From Batillaria attramentaria (lineage: Eukaryota; Mollusca; Gastropoda; Batillariidae): a stretch of DNA of 64,000 nt. The notes under the pieces were generated by a model. It saw only the letters and a list, made by a program, of their open reading frames with translations. It ran no database searches and had not been told where the DNA came from. Both the position numbers and the translations under genes were made by a program. The stretch is taken from contig JACVVK020000328.1 of NCBI GenBank assembly GCA_018292915.2, forward strand, positions 62,001 through 126,000, read 5' to 3'. Positions 1-8,591 of this stretch are shown piece by piece (position 1 is the first letter of the stretch; each line of letters starts with the position of its first letter).

Positions 1-184
1 GGAAGGAACACGAAGGGGTTGCATGTAATTCCCAGTTTCCTCTTTACTTTTGGGTGACAGAAGAAGAATATGGACCAATCACTATGCTCTGCTCTCGGTG
101 GCAAGCCCAAACTACACTAACGTGAATTGCTGTTTTTAATCAGCTTTCCAGCAGTTTCAGTGGTAGACAAGAAGAACGCCGAAC
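1..184. other. sequence upstream of an alternative leader exon
   Basis: No coding exon is visible. The stretch leads into the ATG at 185 and could hold a promoter and 5' UTR, but I see no convincing TATA box or initiator. Confidence 0.3.
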
Positions 185-251
185 ATGGCGAAGAACGAGA
201 ACCAAGCGGTGTTTGTATGTGTTTTGACATATCTTCTGCTGGGCATGACAG
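185..251 (+). CDS. candidate alternative leader (signal peptide) exon of Ig gene 1
   Basis: An ATG at 185 opens 22 codons plus one base and meets a good donor (ACAG/GTAAG at 252). The peptide begins MAKNENQ and continues into a hydrophobic stretch (AVFVCVLTYLLLG), as in a secretory leader. It ends in phase 1, the phase of every Ig exon here, so it could splice to the first Ig exon at 2357 instead of the leader at 1953. Gene 2 also has two leader-like exons in a row, which supports a two-leader layout. It could instead belong to another transcript. Confidence 0.5.
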
Positions 252-1952
252 GTAAGATGGCTATTGTATAATATGTATAACTATTACTTCTACACCGAGT
301 TCGGAGAGGAATGTTTCTCATCATTGTGAAGCTCATATCGAAGTGCTAGGAACTGACTTTCTGTGTGTACGATTCAAGGTTGACTTTCTTTGTCTCAGAG
401 ATAAATCTGTATGCTTGATTAAATTACAGACGCATACGTTTAATCAAGTCAAACACGTCGAAATAAGAATGAGATGTCGAAGTAGGAAAAAAATCCCGGC
501 CAAACTAGGTGCGGGTGTTTTACTGAGACACGTCATCACAACTAAGGGAATCCCCTGATGTTGCGCTTGTCACATCTGGCTTCGATTCACAGGGAATGCC
601 ATGGATGGAAGGCCGATAACTCTGTTTGCATCCTTGATAGCTCACATGCTGGGTCGGATGTAAATGTGAAATACTACTAGGGCGGACATTCAACTAGCCG
701 CCCCCCCCCCCCCACCCCCTCCCCCTCAAACGACTGAAACACATTCGACTTCTGATTTAAAGATCTTAGCTCCCAACGAAAAGCTTTCCGAAGTGTGAGA
801 AATTCTTACACAGTCGACCGTGCAAGCACAGCCAACTCTGTCACAGTTGCAGAATTCACATAGTGTCCAGAAACCGCGACAAAACCGTGCCGAAAAACTG
901 CCTCCACTTCCTGTCTGGGTCCGTCCACGCTATACTGTGCACATCTCCGTACAGTGGTCATCCGTCCATGTAGTGGTCATCACAGCAGCCGTGACCGAGT
1001 TAGTACTGTCCGCAGTGATTACCATACAAGTCGTGTAACTTTTGAATTTAGTTAGTGTTGCTCGTATGCCGTACTGTCGCCGTCAGAATGGCACAAATGG
1101 TGACGGTAAGTTTTTTTTTTGTTTTTGTTTTTTTCCCGAGACCAGTGAAAAATGCAGAACGCGCGGGCACTCAGATTTGCCTAGCGCGTTTTATGAGCAA
1201 GAACTTTTCCAAACTGCGGTTTCACTTTTGGTTCTGCAAAGCTCGAGCAGAAAATAATGTTTACGCAAGAAACAAAACTGCTTTCAAATACGTGTACTTA
1301 CCGGTAGTAGCGTAGCTTGCGCCATGTAAGACATTAATCGTTCAGTCGTCCACTACTGTACTAGTAAACTGACGTATCCGCGGCGTGGTCACATACTGAG
1401 CCGGGATGCACGGGGATATTGTGCACAGTTGCGTGGACGGAGCCCGACAGGAAGCGGGGGCAGTTTTTCGGCACGGTTTTGTCGCTGTTTCTGGACACTG
1501 TGTGAACTCTGCAACTGTGACAGAGTTGACTGTGCTTGCACGACCGACTCCGTAAATTTTTTTCACACTTCGGAAAACTTTTTGTTGGGAGCTTAGATCT
1601 TTAAGGTCGGCTCGTTCGCCTTAAAAAGCCGTCGGCTGTTTAGCGAACACACAGACTTTCAACGATTGTATGCAGCGTGCACTGAACACGAACAGCTCGT
1701 CATATCCTGTTTACTGCGCACATGGGGAACCTACTTTATTATTGATTTTCCCTCTGATAACCCGCAAGGTTCCCGGTTTTTCGGGTACAGATGTCGTGTT
1801 TCACGCTGTTCAAAGTTTGAAAAACGCAGGAATGGCAAAAAGGAAACCAAAGAACTGACTGGAAATGGAACCATGAGTTTAAGTTTTAAGATCTGTTTTT
1901 GCCATCGATCTGGATATGATGCTTTGCGCTGAATGCATTTACCAACCCCGCC
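252..1952. other. intron or 5' intergenic stretch
   Basis: Between the two candidate leaders. It holds a poly-C tract near 702-715 and the 840-bp foldback element at 761-1600 listed separately. Remaining sequence shows nothing recognisable. Confidence 0.5.
761..1600. mobile_element. foldback MITE with TTAA target duplication
   Basis: Terminal inverted repeats run inward from AGATCTTAGCTCCC at 761 and its near-perfect complement ending at 1600, with about 190 bp of inverted similarity (around 761-950 against 1415-1600). TTAA flanks both ends (757-760 and 1601-1604). A second, shorter member lies at 59183-59587. TTAA duplication is typical of piggyBac-type and some other cut-and-paste elements; no transposase is present, so it is non-autonomous. 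Confidence 0.75.
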
Positions 1953-2001
1953 ATGAAGGCTGTAGTATTTATTTTGTCGTGTGCGCAGGTGTTTTTCACA
2001 G
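1953..2001 (+). CDS. gene 1 exon 1: signal peptide
   Basis: ATG at 1953 encodes MKAVVFILSCAQVFFT plus one base of the next codon, then TTCACAG/GTAAG. It is short and hydrophobic, a normal secretory leader. The TTCACAG/GTA ending recurs at the other leader exons in the cluster. Confidence 0.75.
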
Positions 2002-2795
2002 GTAAGCGCTTTCGTCTTGCTGCAAACAGAAGCTTCAATACGGACCAGTCTCAAATCATGAGCCTTCGTTGTGTTTGTTAGATTGCAGCTTATAAACACT
2101 GTGCCTACGTGTCTCAATTAAAAATGAAATGAAATGGATAAGCTACTGCAAATCTATATGTTCTTCAAAAGCATCAGTGTACGTCAAGGCTGCGCACAAT
2201 GGAAGGGGGATAACAAGCATAAAACTCTCGGCCTCAAGTTCTTAAATTAAATAAAATATCCAAAACAGCCAATCTATACCCGGAAGAGAGTAAAAGGGGG
2301 AGCTTTCTCTGCTCTTTTTGCCACTAGTACTGCTAAACTTTTCCATCATCTTTCAGGAGCCGTGGACGTGTCGACCTCATCGTGTGCAGAATACGTTAGT
2401 GAGGGAGGAACTCTCGACTGTACCTGTATTGGATATTGCCAAGCGAATAGTACAGTTACACCCACATGGCCAGGTCACGCTGACACGTCAGACCGTCTGG
2501 TGGTGACCAACATCAGTAGACAACAAGATGGCCGGCAGTTTGTGTGTCAGATGGAGTGTGATGGTCAGACGTCCACTACAACCTATACTCTACATGTGGC
2601 TTGTAAGCTGTGCATCCTACTGCAACATTTATAGTGTATGCTTAAAATAGTTTGTCGGACATTGTAGCCGCGAAATAGTCTTTGTTGCTTGCGCGGCGTT
2701 AAGCCCTAAATAACTAACTAACTTGTCGGACATTGTCATTTTTTCGCTTCTTATGAGATGCCATTTCCTCTTGGGCCCTCTCCGTATTTCTTTTG

Positions 2796-2847
<52 letters not shown>

Positions 2848-3248
2848 TGTTGTCGTTGTTGTTGATGCTGATTTCTCCATTTTAGTGCTATACTTGTTAT
2901 AGATATTTACGTTTTAAGAATTACGTGAGTCGTTCATCGGCAAGATAATTGCCGTCATCATCATGTTGCAGATGGCCCAGATGAAACTGAAATCGTTGGA
3001 CCTTCTGTCTTCATCACTTTCAACGGAACACAGACCCTGACACTAACGTGCAACACTACAGTCATCCCCACTCCAGACTATCAGTGGCTTGGGAAAGATT
3101 GTGAGAACGGGAACACAGAAAACACGTGCAGATATACGCCCAGCATAACGGACGACGGAACATCTGTGGTGTGTGCGGCGTCCAACCGGAAGTTCAGTCC
3201 TTGGAAAATAGTGCGGTCTGACCCGTATTACTTTAACCTTCTTTGTAA

Positions 3249-3293
<45 letters not shown>

Positions 3294-3739
3294 GTACAAC
3301 ATTTCCTGTTTAATATAAATGTATATATATATATATACTATAATGTGCCAGTGTAATATTTCACCTTACAGATCCTCCACAAGTGCCACCAGAGATAACA
3401 ACAAACTCCACTTCGGATCCTATACTGAGGGCCGGTGACCTGTTGACGTGTACCGTGACTGGCGGCAAGCCACTGGTCAGCAACATCACCTTTTTCTGCG
3501 ACACTCCTCATTACCAGGACCAAGATGACGTCAGAAATGAAACAGCAGTGTCCAGTTCTGTCGTCATCGATACGTCACAAGCCACTGAGGACAAGATAAC
3601 GTGTTACTGTTCAGCCACATGGGCAACCACACCAGATTTCTACAGTTTAGTTGAGGAGAAAACTTTTCAGATACAGTGTAAGTTGTGTGCGTGCGTGCGT
3701 GCGTGCGTGCGAGCGTGCGTGCGTGAGTGCGTGGGTGAG

Positions 3740-3821
<82 letters not shown>

Positions 3822-6800
3822 GGACAGACAGAGAACAGACAGACAGACAGAGAATGGGTGGGTGCGTGTTTTACGGGTGATATCAAAGACGGGGCAACAA
3901 GAAAAAGGCCAGCAGAAATATTTTGCCCCAGCCGAGATTCGAACTCACGACCCGAGGACTGAAGGTTCAACACTACCATTTAGTCATCCCGGGTGGGTGG
4001 TGGGTGTTTGGGGGTTTAACGCCCTTTTCCACCACGTAAGGGTGATATCAAAGACGGGACAACGATAAAAAAAAAAAAAGCCAGCACAAATATTTGGCCC
4101 CAGCCGAACTCACGACCCGAGCATTAGAATTAGCCACCCCGGCTCCCCAGAGAGACAGACAGACGATACATTGAAGCAGCGCTTGATCGGATGCCACTCT
4201 ACTTTTTAACATACGTATTGTTGGTCTGGTTCTAAATTCCACATCCAGGGAAAGTAAATTCTGTTGTCCCGAATGGCAGTAAGGCTCACTGAGGAAAGCA
4301 GTCAGCATAAATCCAGCCGACTCTTGGCTATTCGTGTCGCGCAAAGCGGTCTGTTGGTTTAGTTACACAAACATGCATGCTGTTACTTACTCACTTATAG
4401 TGACTCGCACTTAAAATTAATGCTAATGAAATTGCATTAAACCTTACTGACTAAAATGCTAAGACACTAAGTACAACAAAACAGACAATAAAAGAGACTA
4501 AAACAGACTACGGCTCGGTATCGATGTTTCCAACTTCATTAACTAGAGGTTCAAGTAAAAAATTACTTAACCCGATACTTGACGAGCACTGCTTACTCAA
4601 ATCATGGACAGTTTCAACGAACACTAGGCCTAACCAAATTCCATTTTCAAAAAGTTGACTCGAAGCTGGCCTATCCCGGGCACCGGACTAATTCGCTAAC
4701 TTGACTGTCCGTGGGAAAGTAGGCGCAAATAACGCTGTTGAAAACGACCTAAGACTTTACCTAAAAAGCACAGCGTACTCAAACAAAAGCCAGTTCCAAC
4801 GCTATCCAACTTAAAGCCTAAAGCAGAATCGAGTCTAGTCACTGCAGTCGTCTGCTATTCGGCCTTTGTGAAGGTAAACGTATTCCTTGTCAGTCTAGAT
4901 CTCCGATTCAACTGAAGCTCGTTGAATCGTTCGAATCATGCAGGCAATTACGAAATGTAGCTGTTGGTGGAAGGACACATTAATCGTTGTACATGCACTC
5001 GAAATATTAGAGGCAGCACTCACGAATCTGCATATTCCGCGAGGAACCGAGGTGGCTAGACCACACTGCCAAGCTCTCACAACGCAAACAGATCTGTGCA
5101 TGTTTTGGCTTCGCACACTTCCATATCCTTCACAGTGTTACCAGGTTTGTGTCTTCGGTTGAAGTGAAGAACTTATGTTTTTGTTTCGGTTTGAGTGAAC
5201 TGACATTGTAGTGCTAGCATAAGAAATGCACTTTATTTTTGTTGCGTGATCTCCTGACCACTCCAATTACAACTAGATGTCAGCTTTTAGTCGGATAAGC
5301 GCTCACAATGCACCTTACTTGAGAGAAAAAAGTATGATAAAGCCGTTACACAACATAACTTTTTGAATATCGACGAGTATTTGATCCGTCCCTGAGCTTG
5401 ATCTGCGTCATGGAGCAAAAACTGGTCGGTATTCAACCAAGTCATAAATATGGTGTAACAGCTAATTACTACTGTGAACAGTTAAAGTTCAACTTACAGA
5501 TCCTCCACAAGTACCACCAGAGATAACAACAAACACCACTTCTGATCCTATCCTGATTGCCGGTGACCTGTTGACGTGTACCGTGACTGGCGGCAAGCCA
5601 CTGGTCAGCAGTGTCACTTTTTTCTGCGACACTCCTCATCACCAGGACCAGTATGACGTCAGTAATGAAACAGCAGTGTCCAGTTCTGTCGTCATCGACA
5701 CGTCACAAGCCACTGAGGACAACATGACGTGTAAATGTTCAGCCATCTGGGCAGCCAAGCCAGATTCCTATGCTCGCACTGAAGAGAAGATTTTTCAGAC
5801 ACAGTGTAAGTTGCTATGTTACTGAAACTGGGTTATGCGTATCTAAACATTGGCATTTCCTTTTGTGAAGCGGTACTCTGCATGATATATCTTACCTGAA
5901 ATGTTTTTGGCTGTGTCAAATCAAAATTAATATACTCTTTAAGTAAACGTTTTGGGAAAACTACTAGTCGCTTGTGCGTTCGGTTACCTTTTTTTTTTTA
6001 AATAGACACCTACCGGTCCAGTAAATAATTACATGTATGGGCGTTAACTGCAGTGCTGTATTATTAGTTATGATAGTTATTGCATTATTCGATTAAAGGC
6101 AAGTTATTGGTCGGTTCTTTTTTAATAATTCAGATCCAGCAATAGTGAAGACGTTTGTCCTCAATGGCAGTCACGACTCACTGACAGTAATAGAGTCAGA
6201 AGGAAGCAATGTTACAATCCAGTGTGATGCGCGGGGACGACCTGGGCCTACTCTGCTGTTGTCAAGAACTTCACATGACGGTACTGTCAATCTAACTGAT
6301 GTAGACGAAGGCAGTGAGGGCGTAACTGATAATGCCCTAGACCACAGCATCACCATGGCAAACTGGACCGACATGGGAAACTACACGTGTATTGTGTGGA
6401 ACGGTGTGGGGGTCGAGGACAGCAAAGCGATAACGCTTAACGTAGCCTGTAAGTCCAATCCATTTCTTCATGCATGTGTGCTGGTTATATTTTCTTTGGT
6501 TTTACATAATTATTGCATATTGGGACTATAATATTATTTACTTATTTTCTTTGGTTTCTGAAACTTCATATATTATTTGTACTTCTCTGAATCAAACAGT
6601 TCACCCTGGATAATAGTGTCTTGGTTTAGAGGCTTAATGTTAGTAACGTGGTTTGCTATAAACTACAATAGCCATACATACATGTCAAAATAGGCAGTAA
6701 AAGCATACTTTTTTTGTAAAAGTCTGCTGTGCGGAGTTGGACATGTTTCCGTCAAACTTAGCAGTCATATTGAACTGATGAAAATTATTAGATTGTCAGT

Positions 6801-7269
6801 TACTTCTCATTTCTCATTTGCTAAAGTGCGTGCGTGCGTGCGTGCGTGCGTGCGTGTGTGTGTGTGCGTGTGCGTGTGCGTGTGTGTGTGTGTGTGGTAC
6901 AGCCAAGCCACGACCTGCATCAGAGGACTCTAAAGGCAGAGATCGCAACACACCACTCAACATGACGGACAAGGGCATACAGATTGACCTCAAGGTGTAT
7001 CCTGATCCAGACAAGTTTACCTTCACACATTACAAGGGTGATTCTGATCAAACTGGTGAAGATGTATCAGAAAAGAACATGTTCACAAGTCACGTAACCA
7101 ACAGCGGACTAGGCAACAACTTTATAATGTGTTTTATCAAAGGAAAAGACGTTCCAGAGCCATACATGGGTATCTACAAAGTCAGCATCTCAAATGATTT
7201 CGGGAGTATCGATTACTACTTTGCTGTAAAGGAAAGGAGTAAGTCCTTGTCTGTTTGATTGTCTGTCTG

Positions 7270-7337
<68 letters not shown>

Positions 7338-8050
7338 TCTCTGAAGATATGCTGAAAACTTACACACAACTGGCCCCCGTAGTGTAGTGGTTAGCACTTC
7401 GGACCAAGGACCGGGTTCGAGTCCCAGCCGAGGCAAGCGGGATTTTTCTACCTAGGTCGGCTCCTACCCAGAGCGGGTGTGCTATGGGTCCGACGGGGAG
7501 GCTGTTGCCACACAGCCGAGATGCACCCATTTTACGGGTGCGGCTTGCTTCTCTTGGTATTACACGGCCGGCACCGCAGGTGCCGTAGTTCCCGGGCCTG
7601 GATAACGCCGGAATATTTATGACGCGTGGAATGCGGCCCTGTCCCGCAGTCCCCAACCACACAAACCTCCATAGCATCATCTTACCATCATCCTCAAAAA
7701 AAAAAAACCTGCTTCAAAACTTCTAAATGACAAAGCAAAATTCCAAACGGCCCATGCAGTCAGCGGAACTGTAAACAAGCTAAAGCTAACCAGTTGCATT
7801 TAGTCATGGACGACATGAACTGCACTTTAACTGCCTCCGAAATGTTAAAAAAAAAATGTTCGTTTCTGTTACCGCTTTTTTTTTTTCCCCAGCTGTTCCA
7901 GAAGATGACGTGGTGACAGCATCTAATCACACAGCAATCATTGTTGGAGGTGTCGTGGCAGCGGTGGTATTTCTGATAATCCTTGGTGTCATCATCTTCC
8001 TGGTTTTCCGTCGCAGAAAACAAGGTGATACGCATGCACGCGCGCACGCA

Positions 8051-8123
<73 letters not shown>

Positions 8124-8514
8124 CAACAACAACAATACGGAATCTCTTGAGAAAGAGGGGGGAAATCATCTGAAAGAACAACAACATGCAAATTACTGTT
8201 CCAGGCCTTGTAAGTTGGGACACCTAGAGGCTAAACGTGCTATTTCCATGTTCACTAAGCTGGCTTATGTGTCGGAACAGTTTTGATTTTGAGTGCGCCT
8301 GTACGCTCTGGTACTGGTACTTCCATGAAAATGAAAACAGAAAGAAAGAAAGAAAGAAAGAAAAAAAAAGAACTTGACAGTCATATGGCTGAACTTCTTT
8401 TGATTTTGTCTAGACCAGATGCCTGCATATGGTCGTCAGCGGACCCCAGAATCATCCGAGAATGGTACACGAAATTTCTCTCTCTCTCTCTCTCTCTCTC
8501 TGTGAAAAGTTTGC

Positions 8515-8591
<77 letters not shown>

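Noticed and set aside
3739..4068. Long ORFs over GA/CAGA repeats (also 8381-8932 minus, 2629-2880 minus, 16789-17211)
   Set aside because: Translations of microsatellites and SINEs; no conserved domain.
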